Below are positions 36,630 through 44,668 of a stretch of DNA of 64,000 nt, piece after piece. The position numbers were made by a program, and so were the translations under genes. Source of the stretch: Gp1-AA145 sp963757135 (GTDB taxonomy: Bacteria > Acidobacteriota > Terriglobia > Terriglobales > Acidobacteriaceae); NCBI GenBank assembly GCA_963757135.1, contig CAVWQE010000008.1:496001-560000 (forward strand), given 5' to 3'. The first letter of the stretch is position 1, and every line of letters begins with the position of its first letter. Below the pieces are notes generated by a model. The model did not search any database and was not told the DNA's origin. It was given only the letters and a program-made list of their open reading frames with translations.

Positions 36630-38849
36630 ATGCCTGTTTTGCGCGTCGTCGTCCTCTGGCACCAGCATCAGCCCTACTACAAAGACTTAGTCACGGGAGA
36701 GTATCGCCTCCCCTGGGTCCGGTTGCATGCCTTGAAAGACTACTACGGGATGGTCAAACTGCTGGAAGAGTTTCCTGACGTCCACCAAACCTTCAATCTT
36801 GTTCCGTCTTTGATATCGCAAATTCAGGATTACGAGAGTGGCGCTGCCCATGATCCATTTCTCACCGTGGCTTCGCGCCCGGCCAAGGACCTTACACAGG
36901 CGGAACGCCGCTTCGCGCTGCAATATTTGTTTCAGGCAAATCCCATTCATTTGATCGGTCGTTACCCCCGGTACGCCGAACTTTGGGAAAGGTTTCAGAG
37001 CGCCGGCTCAGCCCCCGAGAAGGCTGAGAAATTCTTTCAGGCGCAGGATTTCACGGATCTGCAAGTGCTTTCTCAGTTGGCCTGGTTCGACGAATTCTTC
37101 TTGCAGGAACCTGACGTCGCCGCGCTGGTCACCAAGGGACGCGGTTTTTCTCTTAACGATCAGCGTTTCGTGATCGAGCGCCAGGGTGATCTGATCAAGC
37201 GCGTCATCCCCGCTCATGCGGAAGCGGCGAGGCAGGGAAGAATCGAGATTTCGACTTCGGCTTTCTATCATCCGATTCTGCCGTTGGTGTGCGACACAAA
37301 TCAGGGCGCGGTTTCTACCGCAGGATTGCCGCTGCCACACAACCGCTTCCGCCACTCAAAGGATGCGCGCGAACAGTTGCAGCGCGGCCTCGATCTGCAT
37401 GAAAGAGTTTTCGGAGCGCCCCCGCGCGGGGTTTGGCCCTCTGAAGGCAGCGTATCAGAAGAAGTGATGGCGATAGGCGCCGATCTCGGCGTGCAATGGA
37501 TGGCGACTGATGAAGGTGTCCTGTCCCGAACCCTGGGCATGCCTTTTTCTCGCGACGGCCATGGCCGGCTTTCGGACGCCGCAGCCGCAAAGCTTTACAC
37601 CATTCATCTATATGAGAATGGCGGAGCCAAAATGAATTTGATTTTTCGCGATCATGCAATTTCTGACCTGATCGGCTTCGTCTATTCCGGCATGCCACCT
37701 CAGGAAGCCGCTGACCATCTGATGCGCAACATCCGTGAGTCTGCCGAGCCTGTACTTCGCGCCGGCGCTGATGCGGTTGTTCCGATTATTCTTGATGGAG
37801 AAAACGCGTGGGAGTACTATCCCGAATCTGGCCGCGAGTTCCTGCGCCGCTTTTACGATGCATTGCAACGTTCGCCGGACGTTGAGGCAGTCACGGTTTC
37901 AGAAGCAATTGCGCGCCACAAGAACGTGAACGTGTTGAACTCGCTTGTGCCGGGATCGTGGATTAATGCCAACTTCAATGTTTGGATTGGCGCCCCCGAG
38001 GACAACCGCTCGTGGGATTACCTTTATCATGCGCGCAATTTCTACGCGCAGGCGTCTGGGAGCTGCTCTGCAGAGCAGCAAAAGACTGCGTTTGAAGAGT
38101 TGCTCATCGCCGAAGGCAGCGATTGGAACTGGTGGTATGGCCCGGAACATCACTCTGCCAACGACCGCGAATTTGACGAGCTCTACCGCAAGCATCTCTC
38201 AAATGTTTACCAGATGTTGGGCGCCACGCCGCCCGATTATCTTGCTCAGCCCATCATGCAGGGAGTGGTGCAGCCAGTCTTCCAGCCGCAGACGCACTAC
38301 ATCCATCCACTCATCGACGGCAAGACCGTTCGTTACTTCGAGTGGATGGGCGCCGCTCACTATTCAGCGGACCGCAGTTCTGGTTCGATGCACGGCAAAG
38401 TGTTTCTGCTCGACTCGATCTACGCCGGCATCGATGAAAGTAATGTTTATGGCCGAATTGATTTCGCCGACAATGTTGAGGGCGTTTTTGAAATCGTGGT
38501 GAACCTTGAGTCCTGGACTGAAACTTCGAGCCGCGCACGTCGCGCATTGCGATTGAATGTGGAAATCGGGGGCGCGAAAATTGTTCGGGTCAGGTTGGCG
38601 GATGGGCTGGAGGAACTCGATACGCAACAAATCGGCGTAGCGATGGGCGGGACATTTCAATTGAGACTTCCGCTCGCAATGCTCTACGCTGTCCCCCCGA
38701 AACCCGGCAGCGCCGATTCGATTTCCACCAGCAAACTGCGCCTGCGCTTCAGCATGTGGCAGAATGGCTTACCGCTTGACGCCCTCCCGGTCGAAGGCTG
38801 GATGGAGCTCCAGCTTCTCGCTGAAGAAGAGATGGAGCTGGTGAATTAG
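36630..38849 (+). CDS. Glycoside hydrolase family 57 protein
   Basis: 739 aa. The barrel begins with the GH57 motif WHQHQPYY. The nucleophile region is RGVWPSEGSVSEEV (Glu in PSEGS), and PIILDGENAWEYY is the acid region. A long C-terminal part follows (DUF-type beta domain) with repeated Trp and Tyr. GH57 enzymes include alpha-amylases, amylopullulanases and 4-alpha-glucanotransferases. The context beside glgB favours alpha-glucan turnover. No signal peptide is present, so it is cytoplasmic. The end overlaps the flippase-like gene by four bases, tail to tail. Confidence 0.9.
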   Translation: MPVLRVVVLWHQHQPYYKDLVTGEYRLPWVRLHALKDYYGMVKLLEEFPDVHQTFNLVPSLISQIQDYESGAAHDPFLTVASRPAKDLTQAERRFALQYLFQANPIHLIGRYPRYAELWERFQSAGSAPEKAEKFFQAQDFTDLQVLSQLAWFDEFFLQEPDVAALVTKGRGFSLNDQRFVIERQGDLIKRVIPAHAEAARQGRIEISTSAFYHPILPLVCDTNQGAVSTAGLPLPHNRFRHSKDAREQLQRGLDLHERVFGAPPRGVWPSEGSVSEEVMAIGADLGVQWMATDEGVLSRTLGMPFSRDGHGRLSDAAAAKLYTIHLYENGGAKMNLIFRDHAISDLIGFVYSGMPPQEAADHLMRNIRESAEPVLRAGADAVVPIILDGENAWEYYPESGREFLRRFYDALQRSPDVEAVTVSEAIARHKNVNVLNSLVPGSWINANFNVWIGAPEDNRSWDYLYHARNFYAQASGSCSAEQQKTAFEELLIAEGSDWNWWYGPEHHSANDREFDELYRKHLSNVYQMLGATPPDYLAQPIMQGVVQPVFQPQTHYIHPLIDGKTVRYFEWMGAAHYSADRSSGSMHGKVFLLDSIYAGIDESNVYGRIDFADNVEGVFEIVVNLESWTETSSRARRALRLNVEIGGAKIVRVRLADGLEELDTQQIGVAMGGTFQLRLPLAMLYAVPPKPGSADSISTSKLRLRFSMWQNGLPLDALPVEGWMELQLLAEEEMELVN

Positions 38850-39907
38850 GGTCCCGATCTTCTGTGAACAACTGATCCTTCAATCTCCTGCTGTTCCTCT
38901 GCCTGGCTTTCAGCTGACAGCCTCCGCAGCGACAATCGTTCGCGATGGGCGAGAAACAGTCCCCAGGGAATAACCGACATGAAGGTCACAGCCCATAGCA
39001 GCAGGCCGCAACTGACGGCAAGCTCACGGGGTACGCTCAGGATCTTTTGCATTGTAAATATGGTGGCCAGCTGGGAGCCTCCGCCAACCCCCGGGAGCTG
39101 AATTACCGATCCCAACATGCTGGAGGCCATCACCAACGGAATCTGTTTCGGCCGATCGAGGACAGCCACCCCGTAGGACAACATTACCTGCCAATATGCC
39201 AGGGCGATCATCGTCCACATGACCACGGAGACAACCACCAGCTGTGCGAAAGAAGTCGCGTCATGGATTGTATTCAGCCCGCTGCTGAATTCCCGAATTC
39301 GGGCAGCTGCCAGTTCTCCAAGTCTCGGAGCGAAGCCGGAAAACCGCTTTGCTATCCAGGCAGCCAGAGACTCGCCTTTCATCACCAGCAACACAAGACA
39401 TGAGATCCCGATTGCCAAGGCAAGCAGTGCAAACCTTCCGACGTGAAAACCGCTAAGTAGCGACCGGGTTTCAGGATTCAGCAGGGCGATGGTGAACAGC
39501 ACGCCAAAAGAGCCTACGTCAAAGATTCGCTCGACCGTCCACACCGCAATCTGAGACGAAAAGCTCAGGTTTACGCGTCTCGCGATCAGGTAGGGGCGGA
39601 TGAATTCTCCGGGACGCCCGAGCAGCGACAGTCCAGTGAATCCTATGACTGTTGGCGCCAACAGTTCACGGCTGGAGGTCTCTTTGACGGGGCGCAAAAA
39701 TATCTTCCATCGCACTGCCCGCAAAACATAGGCGAAATAGGTACATGCCACGCCCAGAAGAACGTTCAGCAAATGAGACTTTACGTTTGCCGTCTCTTTC
39801 CCGAATGCGCTCCAATCAAATCCGCGCCATGTCCGGAACTGCGTATAAAACAGAGCGCCGAGGAGAAGGACGGCGACGGTATAAATGAAGGTTTTTTTCT
39901 TGTTCAT
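38846..39907 (-). CDS. Flippase-like / lysylphosphatidylglycerol synthase-type membrane protein (UPF0104)
   Basis: 353 aa with about eight transmembrane helices. The pattern (FAYVLRAVRWKIFLRPV ... LSLLGRPGEFIRPYLIARR ... VWTVERIFDV ... PGVGGGSQLATI) matches PF03706, the membrane half of MprF and the AglD-like group. The soluble aminoacyltransferase half is absent. A role in lipid flipping or glycolipid transport is a family-based inference. It starts 13 bases after the stop of the lytic transglycosylase gene, so the two are likely cotranscribed. Confidence 0.87.
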   Translation of the reverse strand: MNKKKTFIYTVAVLLLGALFYTQFRTWRGFDWSAFGKETANVKSHLLNVLLGVACTYFAYVLRAVRWKIFLRPVKETSSRELLAPTVIGFTGLSLLGRPGEFIRPYLIARRVNLSFSSQIAVWTVERIFDVGSFGVLFTIALLNPETRSLLSGFHVGRFALLALAIGISCLVLLVMKGESLAAWIAKRFSGFAPRLGELAAARIREFSSGLNTIHDATSFAQLVVVSVVMWTMIALAYWQVMLSYGVAVLDRPKQIPLVMASSMLGSVIQLPGVGGGSQLATIFTMQKILSVPRELAVSCGLLLWAVTFMSVIPWGLFLAHRERLSLRRLSAESQAEEQQEIEGSVVHRRSGP

Positions 39908-39920
39908 CGAGAGTGAAGTG

Positions 39921-40799
39921 TCAACGGGAGGCCTGTTGCTGCACTGAGATGCCAGGTGCAGGGTCAGCGGTGCTCGCTGCCTGGGCCGGCGTTTTTCGGG
40001 GGGTGGGTTGCTTTGCGACAGCTTTGCGGGAACTTCGCGCAGGCGCAGGTCTCTGCGCGGCTACCTTAGTCTTCTTTCCCAGAGCCGGGTTTTCGGCAAT
40101 TTTCTGCCGGTTGTAATCGCGGATAATGCGGGCAATGTAGGCCTGCGTCTCGTAATACGGAGGCACGCCATGATACTGGTCCACGCGCTTCGAGCCCGCG
40201 TTGTACGCGGCTAGCGCCTTGACCGGGTCATAATTGTACTTCTCCAGCAGTTCACGCAGATATCGGGTACCACCTTCGACATTCGAATTCGGATCGAACG
40301 AATTCGCGACGCCTAATTGTGATGCGGTTCCCGGCATCAGCTGCATCAGTCCCTGCGCGCCCTTTTTCGATACGGCGTTGCTGTGAAATCCGCTCTCGGC
40401 GCGAATCACGCTGTTGATGAAGTCGGGATCGATCTGATGGCGTACACCGGCTCCGGCAACCATCGAGTTCAACTCGGCCCGAGTGACGGCGGTGGCTTGC
40501 GCAGCAGAAATGGCGGGCGTTGCCGCCCTCGGCGCCGGTTTCGCTTCAGTTTTCGCGATGGCAACCGAACGCGCAGGGGAGGGAGCCGTATCTCGCTCGA
40601 ATCGTTCAATCTGATCGGTAGGAATTTCTATGTATCCGTCGCTGGAGTCACTCAAATAAAGCCTGGTAATCGGGCCGACAACCTGTCTGCGTTCGTGACG
40701 AATGGAATTTCCGTTGCGCAAAATGGCCAGATCGGTCCCTTGTGCCGTGACGGCTCCCATCATCATGATCGCGATGGCGAATTGGAGGGCGAGTTTCAA
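39921..40799 (-). CDS. Lytic transglycosylase (SLT domain)
   Basis: 292 aa with a signal peptide (ending near MMGAVTAQG). An N-terminal DUF4124-like beta segment (LAILRNGNSIRHERRQVVG) is followed by a Pro/Ala linker. The SLT domain has the catalytic Glu in VIRAESGFHSNAVS, plus KGAQGLMQLMPGTASQLGV and ALAAYNAGSKRVDQYHGVP. The tail is basic and Pro-rich. It cuts peptidoglycan in the periplasm. It lies between the HAD phosphatase (5-base gap) and the flippase-like gene. Confidence 0.93.
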   Translation of the reverse strand: MKLALQFAIAIMMMGAVTAQGTDLAILRNGNSIRHERRQVVGPITRLYLSDSSDGYIEIPTDQIERFERDTAPSPARSVAIAKTEAKPAPRAATPAISAAQATAVTRAELNSMVAGAGVRHQIDPDFINSVIRAESGFHSNAVSKKGAQGLMQLMPGTASQLGVANSFDPNSNVEGGTRYLRELLEKYNYDPVKALAAYNAGSKRVDQYHGVPPYYETQAYIARIIRDYNRQKIAENPALGKKTKVAAQRPAPARSSRKAVAKQPTPRKTPAQAASTADPAPGISVQQQASR

Positions 40800-40804
40800 T
40801 GGCC

Positions 40805-41692
40805 TTAAGTCAGGACGCCAGATTTACTTTCAGCCCGGTCGGTTGAAAACTCTGAACTATCGAGCACTCGGTCGATTGCAGCGGCGACTCCGCATTGGTC
40901 GTTCGACAGCGTGACCGGCCAGCCGCGCGCCTTCAGCTCTTCCGACGCATTCCCCATGATAAACGGCTGCCCTGCAAAGGCAAGCATTTCAACGTCGTTG
41001 TAGTTATCACCGATGGCCATGACCTGCTCCCGGGCGATGCCGCGATGCGCCGCCCAGCGCGAAACCGCATGTCCTTTGGAGCAATCGCGATTGAGCACGT
41101 CCACAATGGTCAGGTCGCGCAGTGGGTATTCCGTGCGCAGAACGGTTGTATGCTGCAGCAGTCCGCTACCCTCGAGTTGATCGAGAGCCTCGCACATGCG
41201 CGTGATCGTGCCGCAGAACATCGCCTGTACGGGATCAGTGGTGAGCGCCTGTTCAATCGGAATCACGAAGTCGATGTATTGCATGTTCTTTTCCAGCCAG
41301 CGCTGGATGCTGGTGGTAAGTTCGTCCATGCGCTCGAGCACCAGCGCGCCTTTGGTCTCCTGGTCGAATGTAATGACCATGTTGCCGCGGAAATCGCGCA
41401 TCGCCGAGCAGAGTACGCGGCACGTCTGGGCGGGCAACAAGTCGCGATGAAAGCTCTCGCCGCCCAGCGAGCGCGTCACAGCGCCATTGGAACTGATCAG
41501 CCACAAGTCGAATCCGAGCTGTTCGGCCATGGGCATTGCAAAAGCATGCCTCCGTCCGGTGACCAGCATGACTTCAACCCCCGATTCGTGGGCGCGCCGC
41601 AGCGCGGCAATGTCCGCTTGCGCAATTTGAAACTGGGAATTCAGCAGGGTGCCGTCAATATCGATGGCTAAAAGACGGATGGGGGGAGTCAC
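40805..41692 (-). CDS. Cof-type HAD-superfamily phosphatase
   Basis: 295 aa. Motif I is LLAIDIDGTLL (Asp nucleophile), motif II is LVTGR, motif III has the Lys in CSKGHAVSRW, and motif IV is AIGDNYNDVEML. This is the standard Cof/YidA (IIB cap) set, which dephosphorylates sugar phosphates or flavin precursors; the substrate is not predictable. It is the first gene of a likely three-gene transcript with the lytic transglycosylase and flippase-like genes. Confidence 0.93.
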   Translation of the reverse strand: MTPPIRLLAIDIDGTLLNSQFQIAQADIAALRRAHESGVEVMLVTGRRHAFAMPMAEQLGFDLWLISSNGAVTRSLGGESFHRDLLPAQTCRVLCSAMRDFRGNMVITFDQETKGALVLERMDELTTSIQRWLEKNMQYIDFVIPIEQALTTDPVQAMFCGTITRMCEALDQLEGSGLLQHTTVLRTEYPLRDLTIVDVLNRDCSKGHAVSRWAAHRGIAREQVMAIGDNYNDVEMLAFAGQPFIMGNASEELKARGWPVTLSNDQCGVAAAIDRVLDSSEFSTDRAESKSGVLT

Positions 41693-41969
41693 TGCTGGAA
41701 TTGTAAATCAGTGGTCAGAGATCGCTGCGAAGTCATTTGAAAACTGCCGACCCCCCAAGGTTTCCATTTCGAGCGATGCCACACGATTCGCTGGCGAAAT
41801 CGTGCTACGAGTCGAGGAACCTGCTTTCAAGCTGTTGGCCTGAGTGTACTGGCTGGCATTGCTCATTCGGAGGGCCGACTTCAGGCGCCCCAGCTTCGGA
41901 AACCACCGTTACCGCCTTGCCCACTAATCACTAGCCACTGCCCACTGGCCACTGTTATATTTTCGCCAC
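41693..41969. other. Intergenic region with CCACTGGCCACTG-type microrepeats
   Basis: No gene is supported. The stretch 41921-41953 is built of short CACTAATCACTAGCCACTG-like units, ending CCCACTGGCCACTG, just before the TPR gene. This is a small tandem, partly palindromic pattern of unknown meaning. It lies between a minus-strand and a plus-strand gene, so both promoters must be here, but none is clear. Confidence 0.4.
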
Positions 41970-42707
41970 ATGCTGGGGCTCTACTCATTTCTGTTCCCCT
42001 GGAACTTCATCCTCCAAGGGATTGCCATCGTTCACTTCATCCGCCGCCGCCCGGAGACCTATTGGCTCTATGTCATCCTGATCGGCGGCAGCCTCGGCGC
42101 TATCGTTTACATCTTTGTCGAGGTTTTGCCTGACTTCGGCTTGTTGCGCGGGACGCTAAAGGTCTTCCCACGCCGCCGCCGTATCCGCGAACTCGAAGCC
42201 ATCGTGCTCGACAATCCTTCGGCGGGGAACTACGAGGAGTTGGCCGACCTTTATCTGGAAGAAGGGAAGTACCAGCGGGCGCGCGACTGCTACAACAAGG
42301 CCATCTCGTCGCGCACTGACTCGCCGGACCCTTTCTACCGCCGCGGCCTGGCCGAAATCGAACTGGGGGATTTTCCCGCTGCCTTGCCTGATCTCGAACG
42401 CGTTGTCGCTAAAGACCCCAAGTACGACTTCTATCGCGCCTCAGGCCTGCTCGCCCACACCTACGCGAAACTGGGCCAGGCGGAGAAAGCTGACGCGCTG
42501 TTCCAGAAAACCATCCAAATTTCTACGATCTCTGAGACGTATCTCAACTATGCCAGCTTTCTCGCATCAGAAGGACGCAACGCCGAAGCCCGTGAGTGGG
42601 CGCAAAAAGTTCTCGCCAAAAAACCGACTCTGCCGGGATACCTCAAGCGGCGCGAGCGGCCCTGGTTCAGGAGAGCGAAAGGGTTGTTGAAGCAACTGCC
42701 GGCGTAA
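41970..42707 (+). CDS. Membrane-anchored tetratricopeptide repeat protein
   Basis: 245 aa. Two N-terminal hydrophobic segments (about 7-24 and 33-51) form a short membrane hairpin. Three to four TPR units follow (YEELADLYLEEGKYQRARDCYNKAI, PFYRRGLAEIELGDFPAALPDLERVV, GLLAHTYAKLGQAEKADALFQKTI). The tail is basic. It is probably an assembly or adaptor protein at the inner membrane; the partner is unknown. Confidence 0.82.
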   Translation: MLGLYSFLFPWNFILQGIAIVHFIRRRPETYWLYVILIGGSLGAIVYIFVEVLPDFGLLRGTLKVFPRRRRIRELEAIVLDNPSAGNYEELADLYLEEGKYQRARDCYNKAISSRTDSPDPFYRRGLAEIELGDFPAALPDLERVVAKDPKYDFYRASGLLAHTYAKLGQAEKADALFQKTIQISTISETYLNYASFLASEGRNAEAREWAQKVLAKKPTLPGYLKRRERPWFRRAKGLLKQLPA

Positions 42708-42982
42708 GAGCGAAGACGGGGTGTTACTGATGGCGACAAACGAAGTGGGCGACTGTCGCCTCTTAAAACTTCCTCAGTCGAGTTCGTCTTGATCTTGATC
42801 GTTACCGCATGCTGGAATTATTTCAGGAAGACTGGCGAGAGTTGGCTCGATGCGTTTGGCGTCGCAGCGTTGACTGCCGTTCTTTTATATTTCACCCATC
42901 GCGCTGAGTAAACCAAAAACTCGTTTCGGGATTGTCTGTCAAATCCTCGCACAGTGCTAGAATTTGCCGCTGAGGTAAGCCC
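42708..42982. other. Intergenic region with a possible gene remnant
   Basis: The stretch 42782-42911 reads on the plus strand as a hydrophobic peptide (EFVLILIVTACWNYF ... DAFGVAALTAVLLYFTHRAE) ending in TAA. It has no ATG and no ribosome site. A TTG at about 42791 could start about 40 codons. It may be a decayed membrane gene or chance. Nothing else is supported in this gap. Confidence 0.3.
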
Positions 42983-43849
42983 ATGCGGAAATTTGCACTA
43001 ATTATCTTCATCGCACTCCTAAATTGCATCGCATCCAGCCAGCAAAAGCTCTCCGTCCACTGGGAAGAGCTGACGGCAGAGGACTTCGCCAAAGGGATTC
43101 AGAAATCCGGTGGCACTTGTGTTTTGCCGTTCGGAATCCTGGAGAAGCACGGGCCGCATCTTCCGCTGGGCACCGACCTGCTGGACGTCCGCTATGCCGC
43201 GCTGCACGCCGCCGAGCAGGAATACGCCGTCGTTTTTCCGGAATATTATTTTGGCCAGATATTCGAGGCCAAACATCAGCCCGGAACAGTTGCCTACAGC
43301 GCTGATCTTCAACTGCAACTGCTGCAGGAAACCACCGACGAGATGGGGCGAAACGGCTGCAAAAAAATCATTATCGTCAATGGGCATGGCGGCAATGAGC
43401 ACCTCCTTCCTTTCTTCGCGCAGGCGCAGATGGATCAGCCTCACGACTACGTGGTTTACGTTTTCGATCAGCGCAGCCCTGAGTCTGGAGGACCGCCGAA
43501 GAAAACGTCCATGGACATGCACGCCGGCGAAAGCGAAACCTCGAAGATGATGATCGCCCGTCCGGACACGGTGCACCAGGACCGCGCTAATCGCGAGTCC
43601 GGTGCTGACCAGCATCGCGTGAATTTGCCTGACGACGTGTACACCGGCATCTGGTGGTACGCGCGTTTTCCCAACCACTATTCCGGCGACGGCAGTGCCG
43701 CGACCAAAGATCTTGGCGAGTTCCAGATGAACTGGTGGATCAGCACGCTAGTCAAAGTCATCCAGTCCGTAAAGGCCGACAACGAAAGTCTGAAGCTGCA
43801 AAATGAGTTTTACGAGAAGGCGAAACATCCTCTCGACACGCCGCAGTAA
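42983..43849 (+). CDS. Secreted creatininase-family amidohydrolase
   Basis: 288 aa with a signal peptide (RKFALIIFIALLNCIASSQ). Metal-binding residues of the creatininase fold are seen: Glu/His in ILEKHGPHLPLGTDLLD, His in VNGHGGNEHLL and Glu in HAGESETS. Creatininase, mycofactocin MftE and FAPy deformylase belong here and hydrolyse cyclic or linear amides with two metals. Export is unusual for this family but recurrent in acidobacteria as far as I know. Substrate unknown. Confidence 0.88.
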   Translation: MRKFALIIFIALLNCIASSQQKLSVHWEELTAEDFAKGIQKSGGTCVLPFGILEKHGPHLPLGTDLLDVRYAALHAAEQEYAVVFPEYYFGQIFEAKHQPGTVAYSADLQLQLLQETTDEMGRNGCKKIIIVNGHGGNEHLLPFFAQAQMDQPHDYVVYVFDQRSPESGGPPKKTSMDMHAGESETSKMMIARPDTVHQDRANRESGADQHRVNLPDDVYTGIWWYARFPNHYSGDGSAATKDLGEFQMNWWISTLVKVIQSVKADNESLKLQNEFYEKAKHPLDTPQ

Positions 43850-43875
43850 CCGCGCGTTTTAATTCTCCCCGTTCT

Positions 43876-44500
43876 TCTTTGCGATCTTTGCGGTTGCCGC
43901 CCGACCCCAAAACAAAGCCTTTAACCGCAAAGGACGCAAAGTGCGCAAAGCCGACAGATAGTTTTCGAATCCGGACTCGAGATGTTCTTCACTAAACTTG
44001 GCATCGGGCTTCGCGTTCTTTGCGGTTCAGGCTTTTTGCCGCCCCGACCCCAAAACAAAGCCTTTAACCGCAAAGGGGGCAAAGTTCGCAAAGCCGACAG
44101 ATAGTTTTCGAATCCGGACGCGGGGTACTCCTCACTACACCACTCGTCTAAACGCAATGGCGCTTAGTTTGTGTTGTTGGTGCTCTTTCTCTTGGCATCG
44201 GGCTTCGCGTTCTTTGCGGTTCAGGCTTTTTGCCGCCCCGACCCAAAACAAAGCCTTTAACCGCAAAGGACGCAAAGTGCGCAAAGCCGACAGATAGTTT
44301 TCGAATCCGGACTCGAGATGTTCTTCACTAAACCCATTGGTGTAAACGGAATGGCGCTTGGTTTGTGTTGTTGGTGCTCTTTCTCTTGGCATCGGGCTTT
44401 GCGATCTTTGCGGTTCAAGCTTTTGCCGGAATGACTCCAAACCAAAACCTTTAATCCGCAAAGGGCGCAAAGTGCGCAAAGCCGAGGGGAAATTTTTAGA
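43876..44500. repeat. Four-copy array of a palindromic intergenic repeat
   Basis: Four degenerate copies begin near 43876, 44011, 44200 and 44390. Each has a pair of inverted arms (CTTTGCGNNCTTTGCGGTT and AACCGCAAAGGACGCAAAG) about 45 bases apart. Each is followed by a direct-repeat tail (GCGCAAAGCCGACAGATAG, TTTTCGAATCCGGAC, GTTCTTCACTAAAC). Copies 3 and 4 also share an added segment (GGAATGGCGCTTGGTTTGTG) that copy 1 lacks. Spacing is about 135, 189 and 190 bases. Whole gap 43850-44668: no gene is supported and the short frames read the repeat itself. A related family lies at 61162-61342. Confidence 0.85.
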
Positions 44501-44668
44501 TCAGCCTCCAGATCACTGTCCGCTCGCGGACGGATAATTTCGAATCCGGACAGCCAGATTTCCTCAACAGCCCATTCCTGTAAACGGAACAAGCACTTAG
44601 TTCGGATCGTATCTGGCTAAGGATGTGCTCTTACTGTTCTGATTTCCTGCCTACAGGAGTGCGACCGT

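Noticed and set aside
43876..44500. CRISPR-like array
   Set aside because: Units are 135-190 bases with internal palindromes, there are no unique spacers of equal length, and no cas genes are seen.
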